A stretch of 64,000 nt of DNA from Melioribacteraceae bacterium (GTDB lineage: Bacteria > Bacteroidota > Ignavibacteria > Ignavibacteriales > Melioribacteraceae): positions 42,489 to 106,488 of the forward strand of contig JAIPBD010000017.1 in NCBI GenBank assembly GCA_021739765.1, in the 5' to 3' direction. The notes beneath the pieces are model-generated. The model had not been told where the DNA came from. It ran no database searches and worked only from the letters and a program-made list of their open reading frames with translations. The position numbers and the translations under genes are program-made. Positions 54,365 to 62,698 of the stretch are shown piece after piece (the first letter of the stretch is position 1; the number at the start of each line of letters is the position of its first letter).

Positions 54365-56860
54365 ATGAAACACATCACAATTTTATCTTTCTTTATCTTT
54401 TTTCAACAAATACTTCTCAGTCAAAACTCACTTACCGGAAGAGTAATCGGTGCCGATAATAAACCACTTGAATCCGCAAATGTTATTCTTAAAGGGGCCG
54501 GAATCGGAACTTCCACCAACGCCGAAGGACAATTTACACTGCGTGGCAATTTCACTGATGAAAGTGTGATTTTGTTCTCCTTTGTCGGTTTGGAATCGAG
54601 ATCGGTTCTTGTAGCTGATTTTATTCGAAATAATAATACTATCACATTGAAAAGAAAATTGCTCACCAGTCAAACAGTTCTTGTAAAATCGAGCATAGGC
54701 AAAAAAGGAGTAACGCCCGGTACATTTTCCCAACTATCAAGTGAAGAAATTTCGGAGAGATATTCTGTTCAAGACATTCCGGAAATGTTAAGTTATCTGC
54801 CTTCCACTACTTTTTACTCAGAAGGTGGTGCAGGTATCGGTTACAATTACTTGAGTATTAGAGGATTCGACCAGCGGAGAATTTCAATTTCAATAAATGG
54901 AATTCCTCAGAATGATCCGGAAGATCATAATGTTTATTGGGTGGATTTCCCCGATTTATTGGAAAGCACGGAATTTATCCAAGTTCAGCGAGGTGGCGGT
55001 TCCGGTGTTGTCGGTTATCCCGCGATCGGCGGTTCGATAAATATCATCACTTCACCATTCTCCGATGAACAGAAAACAGAGTTCGCTGTTTCTGCGGGAA
55101 GCTATAATACAAGAAAATATTCCGCCTCGGTTTCGAGCGGTTTGGTGGATCAAAAGTATTCAATTTATGCAAACATTTCTCAACTGTTAAGCAGCGGTTA
55201 CAGGGATAGAAACTGGGTGAATTTCAGATCATACCATCTTTCGGCTGTCCGGTATGATGAAAATCTGACAACGCAAATTAATCTTTTTGGCGGTCCGATT
55301 GCCGATGGATTAGTCTATACCGGATTACCAAAATTTGCCGTAAATGATAAAAACTTGCGCAGGACAAATTTCTCGTATTGGGAAGCTTCAAATAATCAAT
55401 TTACTTACACGGTTGAAAGAGCAGCGGAAGAGAAAGAGGAATTTTCACAACCACATTTTGAACTTATGAATGAGTACAAACTCAATGAAGACATTACGCT
55501 AAATTCAGCATTGTTTATGGTGCTTGGAAGAGGATTTTTCGATTATGACGGTTCATGGGCTCCATATTCGTACTTCAGAATTACACCGGAAAACGGATTC
55601 AACGTAACAGGAGATCCGAACAATTTATACTTCTCAAATATGTTAATACGAGCATGGGTGGATAACAAACAATACGGATGGATGCCCAAGGCAAGTATAA
55701 AACACGATGGCGGAGAATTAATAGTTGGGGGCGAATTCAGAATTCACCGTTCAGCTCACTGGGGCGAAATAAATCACGCTTCGGAGTTACCGGCCGGTGT
55801 GAACAAACTTTACCAATATTATTACTACGAAGGTGAAAAAAATATTTATGGATTTTACGTTAATGAAAACTACAGTTACAGTGAAAAATTGAACTTTCTC
55901 GTCGAGGCTAAGTTTTCCTATCATAATTATAAACTGACAAATGAGAAATATATCGGAACTGAATTCGAAGTTAGTGATCTGTTTTTTAATCCGAGATTGG
56001 GTGTAAACTATAAATTTGATACTGATGTGACAGGCTACGTTTCTTATGCCCGGGTAACCCGCGAACCTCGATTAAAAAACTATTACGATGCTGCCGAAGC
56101 AAGCGATGGATTCACAAAACCTCAATTTGCCGCGAGACCAAACGGTGAATTTATCTTTGATGAACCTCTTGTAAAACCGGAAAATATGAACAGTTTTGAT
56201 ATAGGCGTGAATTATACCAGGAACAATTACGGTTTATCACTTAATCTTTACTATATGATTTTTAATGATGAAATTATTAACTCGGGGCAACTCGATCGAT
56301 TCGGACAACCGGTTACGGGAAATATAGATGGTTCCGTCCATTCGGGAATTGAGCTAAGTGGCAACTATAATTTTATGAACGGTTTGAGTTTAATATTTAA
56401 TGCTTCCTACGGAAATAATGAAATTACTGACGGACATATTTTTGTAACCGATGATACGGCTCAAGTTCATCTTGTTGATATGGTGGGCAATAAAATCGGG
56501 GGTTTCCCTGAGTTAACGGCTAATCTGATATTATCTTACAGAAATAACGGCTTTTTAGCCCAGGCGTTTTTCAAATATGTAGGTGATTACTACTCTGATA
56601 ATTATTCTGATAATCTTAGCAACTACCTGAATAAATATCCCGGATTTGTTAGTTATGATGACAATCTGGTTGAATCATATTTTGTTACAAATTTGAATGT
56701 AAATTATGAATTTGATATGCCGCCGTATTTTAAAAATGTTCGAGTATTCGCGCAGGTGAATAATGTTTTAGATAATTTATACGCCGCGTACGCGATAGGA
56801 AAGGAATTTTTCCCCGCAGCCGAACGTAATTTTATGACCGGAATTAAATTGGGTCTTTAA
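54365..56860 (+). CDS. TonB-dependent outer membrane receptor, predicted thiamine uptake
   Basis: 831 residues, GGGAGG before ATG. Signal peptide (to about residue 20, LLSQ), a carboxypeptidase-regulatory-like N-terminal domain (LTGRVIGADNKPLESANVIL), a plug domain (about 110-220, with YLSIRGFDQRRISISINGIPQND) and a 22-strand barrel ending in FMTGIKLGL. It imports a ligand across the outer membrane using TonB energy. Control by a TPP riboswitch and co-transcription with thiamine pyrophosphokinase point to thiamine or a thiamine derivative as ligand, as in the omr1 genes of Bacteroidota. The next gene overlaps its stop (TAATG). Confidence 0.93.
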   Translation: MKHITILSFFIFFQQILLSQNSLTGRVIGADNKPLESANVILKGAGIGTSTNAEGQFTLRGNFTDESVILFSFVGLESRSVLVADFIRNNNTITLKRKLLTSQTVLVKSSIGKKGVTPGTFSQLSSEEISERYSVQDIPEMLSYLPSTTFYSEGGAGIGYNYLSIRGFDQRRISISINGIPQNDPEDHNVYWVDFPDLLESTEFIQVQRGGGSGVVGYPAIGGSINIITSPFSDEQKTEFAVSAGSYNTRKYSASVSSGLVDQKYSIYANISQLLSSGYRDRNWVNFRSYHLSAVRYDENLTTQINLFGGPIADGLVYTGLPKFAVNDKNLRRTNFSYWEASNNQFTYTVERAAEEKEEFSQPHFELMNEYKLNEDITLNSALFMVLGRGFFDYDGSWAPYSYFRITPENGFNVTGDPNNLYFSNMLIRAWVDNKQYGWMPKASIKHDGGELIVGGEFRIHRSAHWGEINHASELPAGVNKLYQYYYYEGEKNIYGFYVNENYSYSEKLNFLVEAKFSYHNYKLTNEKYIGTEFEVSDLFFNPRLGVNYKFDTDVTGYVSYARVTREPRLKNYYDAAEASDGFTKPQFAARPNGEFIFDEPLVKPENMNSFDIGVNYTRNNYGLSLNLYYMIFNDEIINSGQLDRFGQPVTGNIDGSVHSGIELSGNYNFMNGLSLIFNASYGNNEITDGHIFVTDDTAQVHLVDMVGNKIGGFPELTANLILSYRNNGFLAQAFFKYVGDYYSDNYSDNLSNYLNKYPGFVSYDDNLVESYFVTNLNVNYEFDMPPYFKNVRVFAQVNNVLDNLYAAYAIGKEFFPAAERNFMTGIKLGL

Positions 56861-57525
56861 TGAGCAAAAGAGCTTTAATTTTAGCGAATGGGAAATCTCC
56901 CAAAAAAGAAGAAATCATTTACTTGATGGATAATGGCTGGGATTTCCTTATCTGTGCGGATGGCGGAGCGAATTCTGCCAGGAAAATGGAATTAGTACCG
57001 AAGGTGATAATAGGCGATCTCGATTCAATCAGTCCTAAAACTAAATTGTATTTTTCGGGTAAAAGCGAATTTATTCATCTGCTCCGTCAAAATGATACCG
57101 ATGTTGAGAAGGCAATAAAGTATTTAATTCAGCACGACTTTCACGAGGCGATTTTACTTGGTGGAACCGGAAATCGTTTAGATCACGGATTTTGTAACAT
57201 CGGAATTTCGTTAAAATTTTACGATAGTTTGAAATTATACATTCTTCACCGTGATTCATTCTTAATTCCCATTGAAGGCGAAAATACATTCGAAACTCAA
57301 ATCGGAGAAACAATCTCAATTTATGGAATCGACAAACAAACATATTTTACATCCTCAGGATTGAAATATGCTCTGGATAAATCTTCTCTTCCTTTTGGCG
57401 TGCGTGAAAGTACCAGCAACGAAGCAATCAAAAACCGGGTAACTTTAACAGTTGAAAAAGGAAGGGGACTGATGGTTAGGGAGTATAAATCCTTAAAGGA
57501 AAATGATTACTTTAGAAACTCTTGA
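56860..57525 (+). CDS. Thiamine pyrophosphokinase
   Basis: 221 residues. Converts thiamine to TPP with ATP in the cytoplasm. Family motifs: CADGGANSARKM near residue 32, GDLDSI, QNDTDVEKAI and GGTGNRLDHGFCNI; the C-terminal beta domain carries LPFGVRESTSNEAI, close to the usual ...SNE. The start overlaps the receptor stop by one base, and the last 23 bases overlap the symporter gene, so all three are coupled. It completes a transport-and-trap salvage route. The protein is of the prokaryotic single-domain type. Confidence 0.93.
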   Translation: MSKRALILANGKSPKKEEIIYLMDNGWDFLICADGGANSARKMELVPKVIIGDLDSISPKTKLYFSGKSEFIHLLRQNDTDVEKAIKYLIQHDFHEAILLGGTGNRLDHGFCNIGISLKFYDSLKLYILHRDSFLIPIEGENTFETQIGETISIYGIDKQTYFTSSGLKYALDKSSLPFGVRESTSNEAIKNRVTLTVEKGRGLMVREYKSLKENDYFRNS

Positions 57526-58903
57526 TGTAGCGATAATATTCCTTTTCTTTGCTGTTGTTCTTGGAATTGGCCTCTATTCGTCGCGAAGTTCGGATAAATC
57601 GAAAGAAGGTTATTTACTCTCGGGACGAAATCTCACGCTTCCTTTATTTGTACTTACAAATGTCGCGACATGGTACGGCGGAATTCTCGGAGTTGGTGAA
57701 TTTACTTACCGCTACGGATTGGTAAGTTGGTTTACCCAAGGATTGCCTTACTATATTTTCGCGATAATCTTCGCGTTTCTTCTCGCCCCAAAAATCAGAG
57801 AAACATCGTTATTCACAATTCCAGAAAAAATAACCCAAACCAGCGGCAGAACCGCTGGAATTTTTGCCTCGCTTTTGGTCTTTTTACTTGTAAATCCCGC
57901 TCCTTACATTTTAATGCTTGGAACATTGCTCTCGCTTATTTTTGAAATATCGCTTTTTTATTCGGTTCTAATATCAGCTTTTTTGTCTTCGATATATCTT
58001 TTTTGGGGCGGATATAAATCCGATGTTCGCACAGACGCTTTCGAATTTTTCGTGATGTTTCTCGGTTTTATAATTCTACTCTTTTTTGTGCTTCAAACGT
58101 CAGATTTTCCGGAAACGCTAATCGAACAATTGCCCGAATCCCACAAGACTTTAACCGGCGGAACTTCGGTTACATTTATTTTGGTTTGGTTTTTAATAGC
58201 TTTGTGGACTTTTGCCGATCCGGGTTTTCATCAACGAAGTTATGCCGCAAAAACTCCTAAAATTGCAAAGTGGGGGATTATAATATCTGTGGGATTTTGG
58301 ATGATATTCGACTTCTTAACTACAACTACAGGGCTGTTCAGCAGGGTTTTGCTGCCAAATCTTGAACAGCCGATTTATGCCTTTCCGCTCCTTGCCGAAG
58401 CTGTTCTTTCGTCCGGATTTAAAGGATTATTCTATGCCGGATTGTTCGCGACGATTATCTCAACTCTTAACAGCTTTCTCTTTTTAAGCGCAACCACATT
58501 CAGCCGCGATTTTATGATTACAGCGTTACGCAAGGACGAATCAAAAACGAACAATTATACAAGACTCGGATTGTTGATCAGTCTGATACTTTCTATAATA
58601 ATTGCGCTAAAATTTCAATCGGTTATCGAAATCTGGTATATCGTCGGTTCGATCTGCATTCCCGGATTAGTAGCTGTTATTACCGGAGCATATTTCCCAA
58701 AATTCAGGATTTCTCCAAATTTATCCGTTATTCAACTAATCGGATCGGTAGTTTTTTCCATATCGTGGTTTTTTATTCGTGGGAATTTACCCTCCGAATC
58801 TTTCCTCTCAGAAATCGAACCGATGATTGTTGGGATATTTTTTGTCGCGGTGGTTTATTTTGTGGGGAGAAAAGTGGATCGACGCAGTGCGGGCAGAGTT
58901 TAG
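57503..58903 (+). CDS. SSS-family sodium:solute symporter, predicted thiamine or precursor transporter
   Basis: 466 residues with about 12-13 transmembrane helices. The family pattern is visible in FFAVVLGIGLYSSR, a YLLSGRNLTLPLF loop and NVATWYGGILGVGEF in the unwound first core helix. The gene overlaps thiamine pyrophosphokinase by 23 bases and lies under the TPP riboswitch, so thiamine or a pyrimidine precursor is the predicted cargo. Bacteroidota usually use PnuT here. An SSS-type candidate (ThiV) has been linked to THI-box regulons in other bacteria as I recall. Substrate is inferred from context alone. Confidence 0.85.
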   Translation: MITLETLDVAIIFLFFAVVLGIGLYSSRSSDKSKEGYLLSGRNLTLPLFVLTNVATWYGGILGVGEFTYRYGLVSWFTQGLPYYIFAIIFAFLLAPKIRETSLFTIPEKITQTSGRTAGIFASLLVFLLVNPAPYILMLGTLLSLIFEISLFYSVLISAFLSSIYLFWGGYKSDVRTDAFEFFVMFLGFIILLFFVLQTSDFPETLIEQLPESHKTLTGGTSVTFILVWFLIALWTFADPGFHQRSYAAKTPKIAKWGIIISVGFWMIFDFLTTTTGLFSRVLLPNLEQPIYAFPLLAEAVLSSGFKGLFYAGLFATIISTLNSFLFLSATTFSRDFMITALRKDESKTNNYTRLGLLISLILSIIIALKFQSVIEIWYIVGSICIPGLVAVITGAYFPKFRISPNLSVIQLIGSVVFSISWFFIRGNLPSESFLSEIEPMIVGIFFVAVVYFVGRKVDRRSAGRV

Positions 58904-59225
58904 CGTTCGGCGAACAGTTTACAGCTTACAGCGTTTTAGTGTAGAACGTAGAACGTAAAGCAGAATGAATTGAGCTGAGCCAGGTAATAAGTTCAGAGTA
59001 AATTACTAGGTTGTTGCTGCATTTTACCCGGAAGGCAAGGAGCACTCCTTGCCATTGAATTAGTGTAATCTTTTCCGAAGTTTTGTTAATCCCAAATTGG
59101 ATAGTAAGAAGGAGAAAGTGGCGTGGATTGGTCGTCAAGCTACGTTGTGTGCCGAGTTCATGTGTCAATCCATGGGCTTGGAAAACCGAGAAATTCTGTA
59201 ATTAATAATTGATTAAAATAAGGAA
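58904..59225. other. Non-coding stretch with a 20-bp palindrome
   Basis: No convincing gene. It opens with short repeats (GTAGAAC twice near 58941-58954). At 59034-59053 lies GGCAAGGAGCACTCCTTGCC, arms of 9 bp around CA, without a T run. The composition differs from the dense coding DNA on the left and marks the beginning of the accessory segment. An 80-codon minus-strand frame (58926-59168) has no ribosome site or recognisable sequence and is left out. Confidence 0.5.
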
Positions 59226-59227
59226 AG

Positions 59228-59358
59228 CACAACATCGTATATAAAAAATTGCTTATTTTAGATTAAATAAAGGTCGTTGCACGTTTAATACATCTGAATA
59301 TTCTTCGGAAAATCCTCACATACAAACTCGCAACTTTCCCTAAACAAACACGTTGCGG
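59228..59358 (+). repeat. attC-like cassette spacer, copy 1
   Basis: Outer ends CACAAC (59228) and CGTTGCGG (59351) are inverted relative to each other (CAAC/GTTG). Inside is a second inverted pair, GTTGCACGTTTA (59276) and AAACTCGCAAC (59324), about 36 bases apart. The right part, CCCTAAACAAACACGTTGCG then GTCAATTAAA, recurs in shortened form in copy 2, and the inner pair recurs in copy 3. The 131-bp length is within the attC range. The DUF3500 gene starts 21 bp after it. Confidence 0.5.
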
Positions 59359-59378
59359 TCAATTAAAAAAGGAAAACT

Positions 59379-60443
59379 ATGAATAAATCTATATTGCTTA
59401 TACTGTTTATAATCATGGGGAATTACTCGTTTGGTCAGACGGCAGAAAGCCTTAATGATGCAACCAATCAATTTCTATCTACTTTAAGTCAAGAAGAAAT
59501 AGAATTGGTGAGCTTGGATTTTGAAGATACTTTGAGAACGGAATGGACAAATCTTCCTATTGGGTTACAAAAAAGGAACGGAATAAGATTTGGCCATCTG
59601 TCGGAGAAAAGTAAGATTTCTTTTCATCATTTATTGACTACACTATTTAGTTCTCAAGGATATTTAAAAACAACAAGTATAATGGCACTTGATGATGTAC
59701 TAAACGAAGTATATAAAGAGGCTTACGATAGAAAAATGATTCCTGATGAAGTTTACCAGGAAGTACGAGCATTGAATTGGGATTATGGAAATTACTTTAT
59801 TGCAATTTGGGGTAAGCCAAATTTAAAAGAGCCTTGGGGATTAAAATTTGAAGGGCATCATATTTCAATTAATTTATCAATTGTAAAGGACAAAGTCTCA
59901 CTTACGCCTCTTTTCTTAGGAACAGACCCGGCGGAAGTCACTATAACTAAATATTCGGGACTGCGAGTGTTAAGCAAAGAGGAAGATTACGGTTTGTTAT
60001 TGATAAACTCATTAAATGAAGAACAAAAACAAATTGCCACCTTGAGTCAAGAAGTTCCTGGAGATATAATTACTAATCCATCCAACAAACAAAGGATTAT
60101 TGAGTACCAAGGAATCAAAGCAAGTGAATTAACCACAAAGCAGAAAGATATATTAATGATGCTAATTAAGGAATATATCAACAACCTTGAGCATGAGAAA
60201 TCGCATAAATATTTGAGCAAAATTGAAGAGTCTGGAATTGATGAAATATATTTTGCTTGGATAGGAAGTTATGAAATACGAAAACCAAACTACTATATCA
60301 TTAATGGTCCTAATTTCATAATTGAATATGATAACGCTGGATTCAATAACGACGGAAACCACATACATTCTATTTGGAGAGAAAAGGGGAATGATTTTGG
60401 TGAAGACATTTTGAAAACTCACTATTTAAAACATAAACACTAA
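59379..60443 (+). CDS. DUF3500 family exported protein
   Basis: 354 residues with a signal peptide (ending SFGQ at about 20) and GGAAA before ATG. Recognisable DUF3500 landmarks: RTEWTNLPIG, RFGHLSEKSK, a GYLK segment, IAIWGKPN...PWGLKFEGHH and LTPLFLGTDPAEV with the conserved HH. The function of DUF3500 is unknown. The gene is flanked on both sides by related attC-like spacers, has no operon partner and appears to be one cassette. The same-strand, single-gene arrangement supports acquisition by cassette insertion. Confidence 0.85.
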   Translation: MNKSILLILFIIMGNYSFGQTAESLNDATNQFLSTLSQEEIELVSLDFEDTLRTEWTNLPIGLQKRNGIRFGHLSEKSKISFHHLLTTLFSSQGYLKTTSIMALDDVLNEVYKEAYDRKMIPDEVYQEVRALNWDYGNYFIAIWGKPNLKEPWGLKFEGHHISINLSIVKDKVSLTPLFLGTDPAEVTITKYSGLRVLSKEEDYGLLLINSLNEEQKQIATLSQEVPGDIITNPSNKQRIIEYQGIKASELTTKQKDILMMLIKEYINNLEHEKSHKYLSKIEESGIDEIYFAWIGSYEIRKPNYYIINGPNFIIEYDNAGFNNDGNHIHSIWREKGNDFGEDILKTHYLKHKH

Positions 60444-60451
60444 AATTGTAC

Positions 60452-60515
60452 TTAACAATGTATATTCAATAATGCTCTCTATCGGTCGCACTCTGCATAA
60501 ACAAACCGTTACCGG
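60452..60515 (+). repeat. attC-like cassette spacer, copy 2
   Basis: Outer ends TTAAC (60452) and CGTTACCGG (60507) are inverted (TAAC/GTTA), where copy 1 has CAAC/GTTG. It shares AACAATGTATAT and CATAAACAAACCGTTACCGG, CAATTAAA with copy 1 but lacks the inner arms, giving 64 bp. Lies between the DUF3500 gene and the membrane protein gene. Confidence 0.5.
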
Positions 60516-60539
60516 CAATTAAAGACGAAAAATTAAAAA

Positions 60540-61172
60540 ATGGAAAAAGCATACAAAAACTTAGGATACATCTTTATACTTCTAATTCCTTTGACATTTC
60601 TGGGTTTCTTAAAAACCTATTTTAATCAAATTCCAACATTCAAGGAAAATATTACCCCTTATATTCATATTCATGCGATAATTGCTTCAATCTGGATATT
60701 AGTGCTTATAACCCAACCGCTTTTAATAAGAAATAGGAAAAATAAATTACACAAGAAGATTGGAAAAATTTCTTACGTACTCTTTCCGCTTCTTATTTTA
60801 TCATTTATTCCACAGATGATAAGGATAATAAATTCGGACACTCCGCATTTTCTGTTTTTTCCTTTAGCAGATAGCATTTCATTAACGATATTTTATTCAT
60901 TAGCAATCTATTATCGGAAAACTTTGTCCAAACATATGCGTTACATGATTGGAACTGCAATTGTTTTCTTAGGACCTACTATTGGACGAATTGGACCATT
61001 AATCTTGGGATTATCCGAAAATGTTACTCAAAATTTACAATACGGATTAATTTACCTTATCCTGATGGGACTAATAGTTCTCGACAGAAAAAACGGGAAG
61101 GATTATAAACCATATTTGTTGATAATAACCATCTGGATAATTCACCAAATCATTTTCAATATGATATTTTAA
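60540..61172 (+). CDS. Small polytopic membrane protein of unknown function
   Basis: 210 residues, about six transmembrane helices. Conserved-looking His residues occur in YIHIHAIIASIW and NKLHKKIGK, and a short LIRNRKNK loop separates helices 2 and 3. The pattern resembles DUF2306-like or heme-binding cytochrome b561-like membrane proteins of Bacteroidota, but I cannot assign it. It sits alone between two cassette-type spacers with no strong ribosome site (GACGAAAAATTAAAAA before ATG). Leu/Ile-rich composition and AT-rich codons resemble its cassette neighbour more than the core genes. Confidence 0.75.
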   Translation: MEKAYKNLGYIFILLIPLTFLGFLKTYFNQIPTFKENITPYIHIHAIIASIWILVLITQPLLIRNRKNKLHKKIGKISYVLFPLLILSFIPQMIRIINSDTPHFLFFPLADSISLTIFYSLAIYYRKTLSKHMRYMIGTAIVFLGPTIGRIGPLILGLSENVTQNLQYGLIYLILMGLIVLDRKNGKDYKPYLLIITIWIIHQIIFNMIF

Positions 61173-61190
61173 TAATGAATAAAACAGTTA

Positions 61191-61320
61191 CTAACCAAGT
61201 ATAAAAATAATTGATCAATTTTGGGCTTAACCAAGGGTAGTTGCAAGTTTATGAGGTCTGATTTTCCTTTGTAAAATCTTCGCGCTTAAACCCGCAACTA
61301 TTCTAATTCGAGATTGTTTT
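61191..61320 (+). repeat. attC-like cassette spacer, copy 3
   Basis: Begins CTAACCAAGTATAAAAATAA, matching the left part of copy 1 (AACATCGTATATAAAAAAT). The inner inverted pair GTTGCAAGTTTA (61240) and TAAACCCGCAAC (61287) corresponds to that of copy 1 and pairs at 10 of 12 positions. The expected right-hand GTT end is not clear, so this copy may be decayed. It separates the membrane protein gene from the esterase remnant. Confidence 0.45.
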
Positions 61321-61342
61321 GTGTCATATTTAGAATAAAAAC

Positions 61343-61730
61343 ATGAAGCCATTATTATTTATTTTTATCCGTTTTTTTTACAACATTTGGTTTTGCTCAA
61401 ATCCAAAGTAACATTATCGCAGACAAAAACGACACACTTGAATCTAAAATTCTTAATGAAATAAGACCCCTTTAGATTCATCTTCCCTATAGCTATTCCG
61501 CTGATAAACGATATCCCGTTGTGTATTTATAATACGTTGATAGGAATTTTGGAAATACGTATTCAATAATTGAGCACTTAAGTATGGGTCTCGATCCTAT
61601 CTGGCCTGAAATGATAATTGTGCGAATTCCTAATACGAATCGCAACAGGAATTTAACGCCTTATAAACCATCTTTTGATCTTAATATGCCAGAATATATG
61701 GTAGAAGAATCTGGTGGAGGCAAAGCATAG
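61343..61730 (+). pseudogene. Decayed esterase (PF00756-like) fragment
   Basis: The ATG at 61343 begins a signal peptide (MKPLLFIFIRFF) that changes frame at a T8 tract (61372-61379) and continues TTFGFAQIQS. The second frame then carries IHLPYSYSADKRYPVVYL, an interrupted DRNFGNTYSIIEHL, and PEMIIVRIPNTNRNRNLTPY, the conserved N-terminal half of the alpha/beta-hydrolase esterase family (normally VYLLDG...IPEMIVVGI.NT.R..DLTP). It has one frameshift and two in-frame stops (TAG near 61474, TAA near 61528) and breaks off at GGGKA, before the region with the nucleophile. Clearly a dead remnant. Confidence 0.8.
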
Positions 61731-61749
61731 CCGGAAAAAAATCACATCA

Positions 61750-61875
61750 GGGCATGAGAGAATGATTCCAGGGCAGGGGAAAATGACTCCAGGGCATGAG
61801 AAAATGACTCCAGGGCATGAGAAAATGATTCCAGGGCAGGGGAAAATGACATCCGGACATGAGGGAATGACTCCA
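61750..61875. repeat. 21-bp tandem repeat, six units
   Basis: Six contiguous 21-bp units start at 61750, 61771, 61792, 61813, 61834 and 61855, each beginning GGGCATGAG or GGGCAGGGG (the last GGACATGAG) and ending in ATGAYTCCA or a close variant. Both strands are open: plus reads a GHEKMTP heptad, minus a FSCPGVI heptad. Differences between units change amino acids in either reading, so no coding strand is favoured. There are no unique spacers, so it is not a CRISPR array. It immediately follows the esterase remnant. Confidence 0.9.
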
Positions 61876-61897
61876 GAGCAATGGAATCTCATTCTCG

Positions 61898-62277
61898 TTC
61901 GGCGGAATCTCCAGATCCTCGGATAAGATTACATTTTTGTTCGATTACATCTCCTTTTTATCAGATGGATGCATTACGGCGTTCTACAATAATTCGTTTT
62001 CGTTAAACGATGCGGCAAATTATTCGGTGAATCTTCGGAATTGTTCGAAGGTTCGTCGGGGCGCTTCAATAAGTGGACTTTTTTATTCAATATAAGCTCA
62101 CAGTTCTTCAATGGGTTCGCCGGTTTATTCATTGCATGCAGAGAATGCTTCAATGGCTTGACGATTTAAAACAATGGGAACTCAGCTTCATTCAGTGGAA
62201 CCTCCGGATTATTCAAGGAGGCCCCGGGATCGTTCAGCGGAAATTCGGATTTATGCGACGAGGCGGCAGGATTGTAA
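61898..62277 (+). repeat. Degenerate 21-bp-period tract encoding an F-x-G-x-S-G-L-like heptad
   Basis: TTC codons recur exactly every 21 bases at 62023, 62044, 62065, 62086, 62107, 62128 and 62149, and again at 62191, 62212 and 62233; earlier ones at 61898, 61940 and 61982 are in register after a 1-bp slip. In that frame the units read FGESSEL, FEGSSGR, FNGFAGL, FSGTSGL, FKEAPGS, FSGNSDL. One in-frame TAA occurs (62167-62169), and the frame closes with TAA exactly one unit boundary on, at 62275. It looks like a worn minisatellite or the ruin of a heptapeptide-repeat protein. No family recognised. Confidence 0.75.
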
Positions 62278-62613
62278 AATGAATAAACGCTTTGACTATG
62301 CGGAAACGGGGATTGTTTCCCGAAAAGTGTAATTCGCGGACGCAATATATCATTTTATAATTTTATTAGACAAACTTGTATTAAATATGGAATACCCGTA
62401 ATTTCTAATTGTTCATTCAGTTTAGTTCGAATAAATAAAGACTACGATTATTTTGATTACTGAAAATAACATAAAACCCCGGCCCCAAATACTTGAACAA
62501 GTATATACATCCCCGATTAAAAATTTTATGACAGAAAACTTTAGAAAAAAAATAGACCGACGGATAAATTTGATAATAATTTCCGCGCAAGATATCTATG
62601 GCGTTTGTTATGC

Positions 62614-62656
62614 TGTCACGGTCTTAGAATTCATCTTTGAATTTGATACCGTGACA
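62614..62656. repeat. Inverted repeat, copy 1 (9-bp arms, 25-nt centre)
   Basis: TGTCACGGT (62614-62622) and ACCGTGACA (62648-62656) are perfect inverted arms around 25 bases; the centre itself holds GAATTCA/TGAATT, so the whole can fold further. There is no T run. Matches the second copy 86 bp downstream in arm sequence except one position. Confidence 0.85.
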
Positions 62657-62698
62657 CTAATTCTCGATGGAACACAGAAGCGGTTTGGTGCTCTGTTT

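Noticed and set aside
58926-59168. 80-codon minus-strand ORF
   Set aside because: No ribosome site, no recognisable motif, spans a perfect palindrome and lies in spacer-like DNA.
61750-61875. Possible CRISPR array
   Set aside because: The units are contiguous with no unique spacers and no cas genes are nearby.
61653-61926. Overlapping ORFs on both strands across the 21-bp repeat
   Set aside because: They are open only because a 21-bp unit without stops keeps any frame open; unit variants change residues in both readings and neither has a good start.
62073-62282. 69-codon ORF in the second 21-bp-period tract
   Set aside because: It is out of phase with the frame that gives the regular heptad, and its composition is a by-product of the period.
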